Of a stretch of 61,513 nucleotides of DNA, positions 17,634 through 25,611 are shown piece by piece; the first letter of the stretch is position 1, and each line of letters begins with the position of its first letter. Where the stretch lies: NCBI GenBank assembly GCA_016297005.1, contig JAEDHK010000008.1, positions 1 to 61,513 of the forward strand, written 5' to 3'. Below the pieces are notes generated by a model that was not told the origin of the DNA, did no database searches, and saw only the letters and a program-made list of their open reading frames with translations. Origin of the DNA: Clostridia bacterium (lineage in GTDB: Bacteria; Bacillota; Clostridia; Christensenellales; DTU072). Position numbers and translations under genes: made by a program.

Positions 17634-18553
17634 AACTGAACGACCTGCAATGGCAGATATTGGAAGAAGTCGCCGAGCTGCATAAGACGCCGGAGGGCGC
17701 GTATAACATCCGCTCTGACAGTCAGTCCGCCGGACGCCGTTCGACGGAAAACGTCGAGATCGTCTCTAAGACGGACGTCAGCGGGCTGGAAATCCATATT
17801 AAACCGGGCACAAAAAAAGAAAGCGTGCATATTCCCGTCGTACTTACCAAGAGCGGACTGAAAGAGGTCGTCTATAACGACTTTTTTATCGGCGAAGACT
17901 CGGACGTTCTGATCGTCGCCGGATGCGGTATCGATAACTGCGGCAATCAGGACTCTCAGCACGACGGCGTCCATCGCTTTTTCGTCGGCAAAAACGCCAA
18001 AGTAAAATACGTGGAAAAACATTACGGCTCGGGCGAGGGGAAAGGGAAACGCATTCTCAATCCGCAAACCGAAGTATACATGGAAGAGGGCTCTTCCGTA
18101 ACGATGGAAATGGTACAGATCAAAGGCGTGGACGACACCGATCGTACCACTGTCGCCCGTCTCAAAGCCGGTGCAAAACTTGTTGTACGCGAACGCTTGA
18201 TGACGCATGGCATGCAGCGCGCGTACAGCAAGTACGACGTCGTGCTGGAAGGCGAAGACGCCGCCGCCGACGTGGTTTCGCGTTCGGTCGCGCGCGACGA
18301 CTCTTATCAGAAATTCGACGCCAAAATAACGGGCAACGCCAGGTGCCACGGTCATACCGAATGCGACTCCATCATTATGGACCGCGGTAAGATACTCGCC
18401 GTGCCCGCATTGGAGGCTAACGATATCGACGCGACTTTGGTACACGAAGCCGCTATCGGAAAAATCGCCGGAGAACAGATAATCAAGCTGATGACGCTCG
18501 GACTGAGCGAACAAGAAGCCGAAGAACAGATCGTTAACGGCTTTTTGAGATAA
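17630..18553 (+). CDS. smsB: Fe-S scaffold SufB/SmsB
   Basis: 307 residues, much shorter than the SufB of full SUF systems, as expected for SmsB. The core beta-helix is recognisable by VAGCGIDNCGNQDSQHDGVHRFFVG, VKYVEKHYGSG, and the C-terminal ALEANDIDATLVHEAAIGKIAGEQI (here noted by its parts EANDIDATLVHEAAIG). These carry the Glu/His/Cys residues proposed to hold the nascent cluster. An upstream GTG at 17624 is in frame, but GGGAGG sits five bases before the ATG at 17630, which overlaps the smsC stop. Partner of SmsC. Confidence 0.92.
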   Translation: MKLNDLQWQILEEVAELHKTPEGAYNIRSDSQSAGRRSTENVEIVSKTDVSGLEIHIKPGTKKESVHIPVVLTKSGLKEVVYNDFFIGEDSDVLIVAGCGIDNCGNQDSQHDGVHRFFVGKNAKVKYVEKHYGSGEGKGKRILNPQTEVYMEEGSSVTMEMVQIKGVDDTDRTTVARLKAGAKLVVRERLMTHGMQRAYSKYDVVLEGEDAAADVVSRSVARDDSYQKFDAKITGNARCHGHTECDSIIMDRGKILAVPALEANDIDATLVHEAAIGKIAGEQIIKLMTLGLSEQEAEEQIVNGFLR

Positions 18554-18568
18554 GTTTTATCCGGGTTT

Positions 18569-19303
18569 ATGAAACAAAAACTTAAAATCTCCGTCGTTAT
18601 AATACTGTCGTTCGTGCTTTTGATAGCCATTGTATTCGGCGTTTATGCCGGCGATTATTATCATGCGGAAGACTGTGTGAAAGACTATCTGAAAAGTTCC
18701 GGAAACGTTACGGTTACGAAACAAGCCAAAGACGTTGTTTTCGCGCCGAAAAATCCGACTTCATTGTTTATCTTCTATCCGGGCGGAAAGGTGGAATATA
18801 CCGCTTACGCGCCGCTGATGTATGCCTGTGCCGAAAAGGGTATTTTGTGCGTTCTGATCAAAATGCCGTGTAATCTTGCCGTATTCGACAGGAATGCGGC
18901 AAGCCGATATTCCGATCGATATCCGGAACTGAAAAACAGGTTTATCGGCGGTCACTCTCTCGGCGGAGCCATGGCGGCCGGTTATCTGACTTCCAATACC
19001 GACGAATTCAGCGGATTGATTCTGCTTGGTTCTTATTCTTCCTCCGACCTGTCTTCTTCTTCGATCTCCGTTCTTTCTGTGTACGGATCAGAAGATAAAA
19101 TTCTGAATAAAAAGAAGTACGAAAGTAAGCGTTCAAACCTGCCCGTCGGGTTTAAAGAAACCGTTCTCGCGGGCGGATGTCACGCTTATTTCGGGCGGTA
19201 CGGCGAGCAAAAAGGGGACGGCGTTCCGTCCTTAACTTCGGAAGAACAAATAGAAAAGGCCGCATATATTATTGCGGATTTCTTTCAATCCGAGATGGTA
19301 TAG
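18569..19303 (+). CDS. membrane-anchored alpha/beta hydrolase
   Basis: 244 residues. A hydrophobic N-terminal helix (about residues 7-28) anchors it with the catalytic domain outside the membrane. The nucleophile elbow is GGHSLGG; Asp in GSEDKI and His in AGGCHAYFG complete the triad. The oxyanion region FYPGGKVEYTAYAPLM is typical of the DUF/Abhydrolase_5-like group of dienelactone-hydrolase relatives. It ends 18 bases inside the convergent ACT-protein gene. It follows smsB by 15 bases but the functions look unrelated. Substrate unknown. Confidence 0.75.
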   Translation: MKQKLKISVVIILSFVLLIAIVFGVYAGDYYHAEDCVKDYLKSSGNVTVTKQAKDVVFAPKNPTSLFIFYPGGKVEYTAYAPLMYACAEKGILCVLIKMPCNLAVFDRNAASRYSDRYPELKNRFIGGHSLGGAMAAGYLTSNTDEFSGLILLGSYSSSDLSSSSISVLSVYGSEDKILNKKKYESKRSNLPVGFKETVLAGGCHAYFGRYGEQKGDGVPSLTSEEQIEKAAYIIADFFQSEMV

Positions 19304-19653
19304 CCGCTTTTTCTGAGTGCGGACAGAGCGGCGGAAAGATGATTTTCTTTAACGAAAATATAATCGGTATCGTAGGTGGAAACGGCCACGACGCCGATTT
19401 TTTCTTGCGCGAGAACGGTCGATATGTTCGCAAGAATACCGATCAGTGAAAAATCCAGCGTTTCTTCGATAAAAAAACCGCGCCAGTTATCTTCTTGGGA
19501 GGCGACGTTTTGCGGCACGTCGCAGGTAGGACAGATCAAAGAGTTTTCCGTTGCCGTTTTTCCAATAAAAAAGTATTCTTTACGCAAATCAATTTGGGAT
19601 AAGTCGGCTGTTTTGCAAACGCTGAAACTATCTTTCAGAGTGGTAATTTTCAT
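19285..19653 (-). CDS. ACT-domain protein (COG3603 type)
   Basis: 122 residues. The C-terminal half LDFSLIGILANISTVLAQEKIGVVAVSTYDTDYIFV (seen as GILANISTVLAQ then STYDTDYIFV) is the ACT_7/CASTOR-like ligand-binding domain of small stand-alone regulators. The N-terminal half is a second, poorly conserved ACT-like unit. Such proteins bind amino acids; the ligand here is unknown. Lies 12 bases downstream of the YolD-like gene on the same strand, so it may be the last gene of that operon. Confidence 0.75.
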   Translation of the reverse strand: MKITTLKDSFSVCKTADLSQIDLRKEYFFIGKTATENSLICPTCDVPQNVASQEDNWRGFFIEETLDFSLIGILANISTVLAQEKIGVVAVSTYDTDYIFVKENHLSAALSALRKSGYTISD

Positions 19654-19665
19654 TTGTTGACTCCT

Positions 19666-20088
19666 TTATTCGGATCTGTCTTCTTTTTCTTCAAAAGAGA
19701 GGATGACGTCCAGCGGTAAAGAAGTCCTGTCGGCAAAGATCATTTTTCGCATGGTCGTATCCACTCGTTTCAGGTTTTTGGTTTCCGTAACGTATTTTCC
19801 GCCTTCTTTTCTTTCATCGGGAACAAAGTAAGTGACGGTAATAAGGGGACGTTCTTTTTCCTTTTCGATAAGCAGGGTCAGTTTTCTGTCCAGATCGGCG
19901 CGATCGTCTTCGCCGAAGTCCTCTTTAAGGACGGTCTGGCGGTTGGTTTCGTCGAGTATATCGTAATAACCGACCAAAGCGGCGAAAGGAGAAAACTGCG
20001 CCGCGCGGTTGACCCTATCCATTTTCGGACGCGTATCCGACCCGCGGTAGTCAAGATCGATGATCCGCTTATATTTTTCCGGTATCAT
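19666..20088 (-). CDS. YolD-like protein
   Basis: 140 residues with the YolD signature RVNRAAQFSPFAALVGYYDILDE near the N-terminus (RAAQFSPFAAL). The family accompanies Y-family polymerases in Firmicutes and is often damage-inducible; it may act like UmuD. Its start overlaps the stop of the upstream Y-family polymerase gene, so the two are translationally coupled. Molecular role in the family is not established. Confidence 0.85.
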   Translation of the reverse strand: MIPEKYKRIIDLDYRGSDTRPKMDRVNRAAQFSPFAALVGYYDILDETNRQTVLKEDFGEDDRADLDRKLTLLIEKEKERPLITVTYFVPDERKEGGKYVTETKNLKRVDTTMRKMIFADRTSLPLDVILSFEEKEDRSE

Positions 20089-21593
20089 GCCTTGTGCCCT
20101 CCCACTTGATGATTTCTGTCTTTCATTGTCGCGCCTTCTTCCAGGTTCATGCCTTTCAGTAAAGCGTTTTTGCCGAATTTCTGATGCACGGCGACAATGG
20201 ATTTCTGCCTTTTCAGTTCTCTTTTCAGTTCCTGTTCCCGTTTTTCTTTTTTCTGCTGTTCTTCTTCGAAATTGGTAAAGAGATCCGGTTGCACGACCTC
20301 TTCTTTTTGTTCCGGGATTTGACTTTCCGGAATAACGTGATTGGCGGTAATATTGATACGTCTGACGAGTAAGTTTTTGTCGGTAATTTTTTCGTACAGA
20401 TCGGTCGAGCCTTTTACAATTATCGTCGTTGCCGAAGTTGCCCGGCCGAGATTGATCGTACCGTGCGCGTTCTTCGGTTTGATCCGTCCGTAACGATCTA
20501 CTTCCACTTCGCCTACGTATTGTCGCTTATCGTACTTTTGCGACAGATTGAGTATGTCATAGCCGACGTCCAGAACGATCTGATCGGTCACCAGTCCTTT
20601 ACTTACCAGGTCGAGCGACAGCGCGTCGGCCATTTCGGCGACGATCAGACCCGCTTTTTCATAGGTGTACGGGCTATGCAAAACCTGTCCGGAAGAAAGG
20701 CAGTTATTGACCGGTTTATAAGCGCGGATGTCGGAGATCACGGTCGGTTCGTACCCCCAGGCGTGATCGATAAGAAGTTCCGCATTGACGCCGAACAGTT
20801 TATAGAGCAGGTCCTCGTTGATCGTACTCATCAGTGCGACGTCGCCCATTGTGAACATGTTGTGCGCGATAAGACGCTTCGCCGTGCCGGCACCCACCCT
20901 CCAAAAATCGGTAAGGGGAGTATGCGTCCACATCTTTTCGCGATAGCTTCTTTCGTCCAGTTCGGCGATACGTACGCCGTTTTCGTCCGGCGGAATGTGC
21001 TTGGCTACGATATCCATTGCGATCTTACACAGATATAGATTGGTTCCGATCCCTGCGGTGGCGGTAATGCCCGTCGTTCTCAGGACGTCCATGATCATCT
21101 CCATGCAGAGTTCTTTCGCCGTTTTTTCGTACATTTTCAGATATCTGGTCAGATCGATAAAAACCTCGTCGATGGAATAAACGATGATGTCTTCTTCGGA
21201 TACGTATTTTTTGTATACATTATAAATTTCGCTGCTGATCCGCATGTATTGAGCCATTTGCGGGGTGGCAGTAATATAATCGAGTTCCAGATAGGGGTCT
21301 TTTTTCAGTTCGGAGGCAAGATAGCTCTTTCCGGAAAAGGGCGCGCCCTTAATCGCATAACGACGTTGCTTGTTGACCTCCCTGACCCGCTGAACCACCT
21401 CGAATAATCGCGCCCGTCCGGATATGTCGTAGGCTTTTAAAGAAGGGGATACGGCAAGGCAGATTGTTTTTTCGGTGCGCGACACGTCTGCCACGACCAA
21501 ATTGGCGTCCAAAGGGTCTAATCCCCGCAACACGCATTCCACAGAGGCGAAAAAAGATTTCAGATCGATGGCGACGTACGTTTTTTTATCCAT
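20085..21593 (-). CDS. Y-family DNA polymerase (UmuC/ImpB/UvrX type)
   Basis: 502 residues. Catalytic palm: YVAIDLKSFFASVE at the N-terminus (first metal Asp, steric-gate Phe) and the YSIDEVFIDLT motif with the SIDE pair. A GIGTNLYLCKIAMDIVAK helix-hairpin-helix region, a little-finger domain and a long charged coiled tail (EEEQQKKEKREQELKREL) follow. It performs error-prone translesion synthesis. No beta-clamp motif is assigned. Coupled to a YolD-like partner, as in many Firmicutes SOS or plasmid loci. Confidence 0.92.
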   Translation of the reverse strand: MDKKTYVAIDLKSFFASVECVLRGLDPLDANLVVADVSRTEKTICLAVSPSLKAYDISGRARLFEVVQRVREVNKQRRYAIKGAPFSGKSYLASELKKDPYLELDYITATPQMAQYMRISSEIYNVYKKYVSEEDIIVYSIDEVFIDLTRYLKMYEKTAKELCMEMIMDVLRTTGITATAGIGTNLYLCKIAMDIVAKHIPPDENGVRIAELDERSYREKMWTHTPLTDFWRVGAGTAKRLIAHNMFTMGDVALMSTINEDLLYKLFGVNAELLIDHAWGYEPTVISDIRAYKPVNNCLSSGQVLHSPYTYEKAGLIVAEMADALSLDLVSKGLVTDQIVLDVGYDILNLSQKYDKRQYVGEVEVDRYGRIKPKNAHGTINLGRATSATTIIVKGSTDLYEKITDKNLLVRRINITANHVIPESQIPEQKEEVVQPDLFTNFEEEQQKKEKREQELKRELKRQKSIVAVHQKFGKNALLKGMNLEEGATMKDRNHQVGGHKA

Positions 21594-21706
21594 AATATAA
21601 TAATACCATATTATCGGATAAATAAAAAGCGAGCATATGGAAATAACTCGAAGAAAAAGAAAAAACGGCGCGAATGCGTCGTTTTCGGTACGGTAACGTA
21701 AAATAA

Positions 21707-22330
21707 TTATTTTGTAAGTTCGGAAATCTTCTGCGCGAGTAGTTCGGCAAGAATGATCTGACCTTTTGGGGCGGGGTGTACGCCGTCGCCGCTGATAGCT
21801 TGCGCGGATGATTCTCCGACCCCTTTATTCATAGGAATATCGGTATTAATGAACGCGTCGGCATACTTTTTCGCGACCTTTTCGGCACGTTCGATGAAGA
21901 TATCGACGTCGGCGCGCATTTCGTCGTGTTTACCGTTCGGATCGGGCGTGAGGTAGGGGGAAAGAACGATGATTTTCGCGCCCGTATCGCTCTTTAAGTC
22001 GGTCAGCAGCCTGGTCAGGTTCTCTTCGTACTGATCGGGCGTAGTCGGATCGTTGTTGTCGTACTTTCTCCATACGTCGTTGATACCGATCATGATGGAC
22101 ACCACGTCCGGATTCATATCGACGAAGTCAGCCTGATAACGCTTCAACAAATCCCACGTGCGGTCTCCGCTGATCCCTCTGTTATAATAATCGTATTTCA
22201 AAAAGCCTTCTTTCAAAAACAGGCGGCGCGCCGTCCTTAGCGTGTACCCTTTCAGTCCGTGAACGCTTTTTTTGTTTCTGCCGGCGTCCGTAATGGAGTC
22301 GCCTTGAAAAAGTATTCTGATTTTTTTCAT
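21707..22330 (-). CDS. SGNH/GDSL hydrolase (copy 1)
   Basis: 207 residues. Block I GDSITDAGRNK has the nucleophile Ser, block II Gly in NRGISGDRTWDLL, block III GINDVWRKYD with Asn, block V GDGVHPAPKGQ with Asp and His. No signal peptide, so cytoplasmic. Likely an esterase acting on acylated carbohydrate or similar. A clear paralogue of equal length lies at 47428-48051, also on the minus strand. Monocistronic. Confidence 0.88.
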   Translation of the reverse strand: MKKIRILFQGDSITDAGRNKKSVHGLKGYTLRTARRLFLKEGFLKYDYYNRGISGDRTWDLLKRYQADFVDMNPDVVSIMIGINDVWRKYDNNDPTTPDQYEENLTRLLTDLKSDTGAKIIVLSPYLTPDPNGKHDEMRADVDIFIERAEKVAKKYADAFINTDIPMNKGVGESSAQAISGDGVHPAPKGQIILAELLAQKISELTK

Positions 22331-22545
22331 ATATTTTTATGCTCGTTTAATAATAGATGAAGGATTTCATCCCGATATTCGCCCGGGCGCGTTTTTCGGC
22401 CTGAAAAGTTACCGAGTGATAACGTAATGATAGCATACTTTCCGATCGGTAGCAAATAAAATGTCATAAAAAAAGGTTTTTCGTGCAAACCGAACGACAA
22501 AGCCTTTTTTTGTAAAAAATATTTCATAAAAACACAAAAAAACCG

Positions 22546-22574
22546 TTGACGGCGAAAAAAAATAGTTATATACT
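22546..22574 (+). promoter_or_regulatory. promoter of the aromatic amino acid operon
   Basis: TTGACG (22546-22551), 17 bp, TATACT (22569-22574). The expected transcript start (about 22581) coincides with the leader peptide ATG. Confidence 0.8.
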
Positions 22575-22580
22575 GATGAC

Positions 22581-22649
22581 ATGATGAACGTCAGCAAAAA
22601 AACCGTTTTTTACTTTAGCTTTTATTACTTTTACGGAGCCAATAGATAA
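22581..22649 (+). CDS. Phe/Tyr-rich attenuator leader peptide (22 codons)
   Basis: A short ORF starting with two ATG codons (22581, 22584) encodes MMNVSKK, then TV, then the run FYFSFYYFY, then GANR and stop. Eight of nine residues at positions 10-18 are Phe (4) or Tyr (4). It lies between a promoter and an intrinsic terminator, 85 bases before the DAHP synthase gene of an operon containing both tyrA and pheA. Ribosome stalling at these codons when charged tRNA-Phe or tRNA-Tyr is scarce would set the RNA fold downstream. No Shine-Dalgarno is visible, and the predicted mRNA 5' end falls at the ATG, so it may be leaderless. The peptide itself is probably not functional. Confidence 0.85.
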   Translation: MMNVSKKTVFYFSFYYFYGANR

Positions 22650-22719
22650 TATCGGTTATTTTGATGTACAAAAAAAACAAAAACAGAAATGACCGATAGC
22701 AGATATCGGTCGTTTTTTT
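22650..22719 (+). promoter_or_regulatory. transcription attenuator: antiterminator/terminator switch
   Basis: Terminator: GACCGATA (22691-22698), 5-base loop, TATCGGTC (22704-22711), then G and seven T. Antiterminator: TATCGGTTAT (22650-22659), starting just after the leader stop, pairs over 10 bp (one G-U) with ATGACCGATA (22689-22698), which is the left arm of the terminator. A third alternative pairs AACCG (22601-22605, inside the leader ORF) with CGGTT (22653-22657). A ribosome stalled on the Phe/Tyr codons would cover the first segment and free the antiterminator; a ribosome at the stop would cover the antiterminator and let the terminator form. Confidence 0.88.
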
Positions 22720-22734
22720 ATGTAAGGAGAAATT

Positions 22735-23748
22735 ATGATCATCGTAGTAAAGAAAGGCAGTGACAAAAAGCAAGTAGACAATCTGTTAAAGTGGATCACC
22801 CATCAGGGATTGAAAGTGGACGTCAGCGTCGGCGACAACTCCACCGTCATCGGTCTTGTCGGCGATACGTCGAAAATTGATATCGACCTCGTACATTCTA
22901 TGGATATCGTGGATACGGTCAAACGTATTCAGGAACCTTATAAGTGCGCCAATCGTAAGTTTCATCCCGAAGATACCATCGTTGATATAGGCGGACATAA
23001 ATTCGGGGGAGATAACTTCCAGATCATCGCCGGTCCCTGCTCTATCGAGTCGGAAAAGCAGATCATCGGCATTGCCGAGGCGGTCAAGAAAGCGGGCGCG
23101 AATTTACTTCGCGGCGGCGCGTTCAAACCGCGTACTTCTCCGTATGCATTTCAGGGACTGCGCGAAAACGGTCTCGATCTGCTTGTAAAAGCCAAACAAG
23201 AAACGGGTATGCCCATCGTTACCGAATTGATGAGCATTCGTCATATCGATCTGTTTAAGGACGTCGACCTGGTACAGATCGGCGCAAGAAACATGCAGAA
23301 CTTCGAGCTTCTTAAAGAAGTTGGTCGCATGGGTAAGCCTGTACTCTTAAAGAGAGGCCTTGCCAATACTATCGAAGAGTGGCTCATGAGTGCCGAATAC
23401 ATTATGAGCGAGGGTTGTAAGGATATCATTCTTTGCGAACGCGGAATCCGTACGTTCGAGCCGCTGACCCGTAACACGCTCGATCTTTCCGCCATTCCTT
23501 TGCTGAAAGAACTGACGCATCTGCCCGTGATCGTCGATCCCAGTCACGCTTCGGGCTTGTCCCGTCTCGTCAAGCCGCTTTCGCTTGCCGCGGTGGGCGT
23601 AGGTGCGGACGGATTGATGGTAGAAGTGCATAACGACCCGCCGCACGCTCTTTGCGACGGCGCGCAGTCTATTCGCCCGGAGCAATTCGCCGATATCGTT
23701 TCGCGTATCGACATCATGCTTCCGTTGGTCAATAAGGTAAAGAAATAG
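22735..23748 (+). CDS. aroF: 3-deoxy-7-phosphoheptulonate (DAHP) synthase, type AroA-beta
   Basis: 337 residues. It condenses phosphoenolpyruvate and erythrose 4-phosphate, the entry step of the shikimate pathway. An N-terminal ferredoxin-like regulatory domain (about residues 1-70) precedes the TIM barrel with AGPCSIES, LLRGGAFKPRTSPYAFQG, IGARNMQNFELL, PVLLKRG and VIVDPSHASG. This is the Bacillus/Thermotoga-type layout, in which the N-terminal domain mediates feedback by Tyr/Phe or prephenate. TAAGGAG lies seven bases before the ATG. First structural gene after the attenuator. Confidence 0.95.
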   Translation: MIIVVKKGSDKKQVDNLLKWITHQGLKVDVSVGDNSTVIGLVGDTSKIDIDLVHSMDIVDTVKRIQEPYKCANRKFHPEDTIVDIGGHKFGGDNFQIIAGPCSIESEKQIIGIAEAVKKAGANLLRGGAFKPRTSPYAFQGLRENGLDLLVKAKQETGMPIVTELMSIRHIDLFKDVDLVQIGARNMQNFELLKEVGRMGKPVLLKRGLANTIEEWLMSAEYIMSEGCKDIILCERGIRTFEPLTRNTLDLSAIPLLKELTHLPVIVDPSHASGLSRLVKPLSLAAVGVGADGLMVEVHNDPPHALCDGAQSIRPEQFADIVSRIDIMLPLVNKVKK

Positions 23749-23749
23749 T

Positions 23750-24595
23750 ATGAAAATAGGTATCGTCGGATTGGGTCTTATGGGCGCGTCGTTCGGCAGA
23801 ACGGTACGGGCGAAAGAAAAAGGAACGGTATACGGCGCCGACATTTCGGAAGACACGATATTAAAAGCGGAACTTATCGGCGCCATTGACGGCGTTCTGG
23901 ATGTAAAGACGGCTTCGGAGATCGATCTGCTCGTCATATCGGTTTATCCACGCGATTTCAGAAAAGTGGCGGAAAGCTACCTCCCTTATATGAAGAAAGG
24001 CTCCGTCGTTTTGGATTTTTGCGGCATAAAAAGAACGGTTTGCGAAGAAATGAAAGAATTGTCCGCGTCTTATCCGGATATTAATTTCGTCGGCGGGCAT
24101 CCTATGGCCGGGCGCGAATACAGCGGCATCGACCATTCGGTTACCACGTTATTCGAAAGGGCTTCTATGCTCATGATTCCCGTTCGGACGGATATTTTTG
24201 CGGAAGAGAAGCTCAAAGCGTTCTTCCTTTCACTTGGGTTTGGATCGGTGGTTTTTACCACAGCCGAAACGCACGACGAGATCATCTCGTTCACTTCTCA
24301 GCTGTGTCACATTGTTTCCAACGCCTTCATCAAGAGTCCCGTCGCCCAAGAACACCATGGTTTTTCGGCAGGGAGTTACCGTGATCTTACGCGCGTTGCG
24401 CGTCTGCACCCGAAAATGTGGAGTCAGCTTATGATCGACAATAAAGACAAGCTGAAACCGGAATTGGATCTATTGATCGAGAATTTAAAAAAATACTCAG
24501 ACGCTTTGGGAAAAAGCGACGAAAAGGCATTGGAGAACCTTCTTGCCGAAGGTAATGATCTCAAATTGAAGATCGATGCGAGGAGAAATAAATGA
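23750..24595 (+). CDS. tyrA: prephenate dehydrogenase
   Basis: 281 residues, one base after the DAHP synthase stop. It converts prephenate to 4-hydroxyphenylpyruvate, the tyrosine branch. The Rossmann motif is GIVGLGLMGASFGR, followed by the substrate-site VGGHPMAGREYSGI and a helical dimerisation domain. No ACT domain follows, so feedback is expected elsewhere in the pathway. Overlaps aroB by four bases (ATGA). Confidence 0.93.
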   Translation: MKIGIVGLGLMGASFGRTVRAKEKGTVYGADISEDTILKAELIGAIDGVLDVKTASEIDLLVISVYPRDFRKVAESYLPYMKKGSVVLDFCGIKRTVCEEMKELSASYPDINFVGGHPMAGREYSGIDHSVTTLFERASMLMIPVRTDIFAEEKLKAFFLSLGFGSVVFTTAETHDEIISFTSQLCHIVSNAFIKSPVAQEHHGFSAGSYRDLTRVARLHPKMWSQLMIDNKDKLKPELDLLIENLKKYSDALGKSDEKALENLLAEGNDLKLKIDARRNK

Positions 24596-25611
24596 AACTG
24601 ACCGTAAACGCCACGAAAAAATACGATATCGTATCCTTTCCGTCCTTCGACCGTTTAGCGGAGGAGATAAAAAAGAAAGTGCGCGGAAAAAACGTTCTTA
24701 TCGTTTCGGACGACAACGTCGCGCCTTTATATATGAAAAAGACGATTGACGCCCTTACCGGTTTTTCCGTTTTTACTTTTGTTTTTCCGACGGGCGAAAA
24801 GTCGAAGAACGTCGATACCTATCTGAAAATAATAGGCGTCTTGGCCGAAAGAGGATTCGTCAGACAGGATTGCGTCGTAGCGCTCGGCGGCGGCGTGGTC
24901 GGAGACGCGGCCGGATTTGCCGCGGCAACCTATATGCGCGGAATATCTTTCGTACAATGTCCGACTTCATTCCTTGCCATGATCGATTCTTCCGTGGGAG
25001 GCAAGACAGCCGTCGATCTGCCGCAGGGAAAAAATCTGCTCGGCGCTTTTTATCAGCCCGATCTCGTCTATATTGCCATGGAAACTTTACGCACTCTCCC
25101 GGAACGAGAGATCCGTTGCGGCATGGGAGAAGCGGTCAAGTACGCATTTTTGTCCGATTCGATCTCGCCCGATCTTTTAAAGAAAGGTGTTACCGAAGAG
25201 TTGATTTTTAAGTGTTTGAAGATCAAAGCGGACGTTGTAGAAAAGGACGAATTCGATAAAGGCGCGCGCGCCTTTCTGAATCTGGGGCATACCCTCGGAC
25301 ACGCGGTGGAGAAGTTGTCCGACTTTTCTTTATCTCACGGAGAATGTGTGGTCAAAGGATTGTCAAAGATTATTGATATGTCGGCGAAGAAGTATTCTTT
25401 ATCCAAAGAAAAGAAACAAAGAATGGTTTCTCTCCTGGCTCTTTCCGGGACGGAACCGGATCTTCCTTTCGATTTGTCAGAAGTTCTGAGAGAGACCGTA
25501 CACGATAAAAAAAGAGAAGAGGGCGGCGTTAATTTCGTCTTGCTGAAAGATGTCGGCGAGCCAACGAGCGTACTTCTGACCGTCGAAGAAGCGGAGGCGT
25601 TATTGCAATGA
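24592..25611 (+). CDS. aroB: 3-dehydroquinate synthase
   Basis: 339 residues. It cyclises DAHP to 3-dehydroquinate with catalytic NAD and a divalent metal. Motifs: PTGEKSKN, ALGGGVVGDAAGFAAATYMRG, PTSFLAMIDSSVGGKT, GMGEAVKYAFL, and the metal histidines in LNLGHTLGHAVE and SHGECV. ATGA overlaps join it to tyrA upstream and aroA downstream, so translation is coupled through the operon. Confidence 0.95.
   Translation: MKLTVNATKKYDIVSFPSFDRLAEEIKKKVRGKNVLIVSDDNVAPLYMKKTIDALTGFSVFTFVFPTGEKSKNVDTYLKIIGVLAERGFVRQDCVVALGGGVVGDAAGFAAATYMRGISFVQCPTSFLAMIDSSVGGKTAVDLPQGKNLLGAFYQPDLVYIAMETLRTLPEREIRCGMGEAVKYAFLSDSISPDLLKKGVTEELIFKCLKIKADVVEKDEFDKGARAFLNLGHTLGHAVEKLSDFSLSHGECVVKGLSKIIDMSAKKYSLSKEKKQRMVSLLALSGTEPDLPFDLSEVLRETVHDKKREEGGVNFVLLKDVGEPTSVLLTVEEAEALLQ

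Noticed and set aside
22581..22734. T-box leader before DAHP synthase
   Set aside because: No T-box sequence (TGGNACC type) or specifier stem is present; the coding leader plus switch explains the region better.
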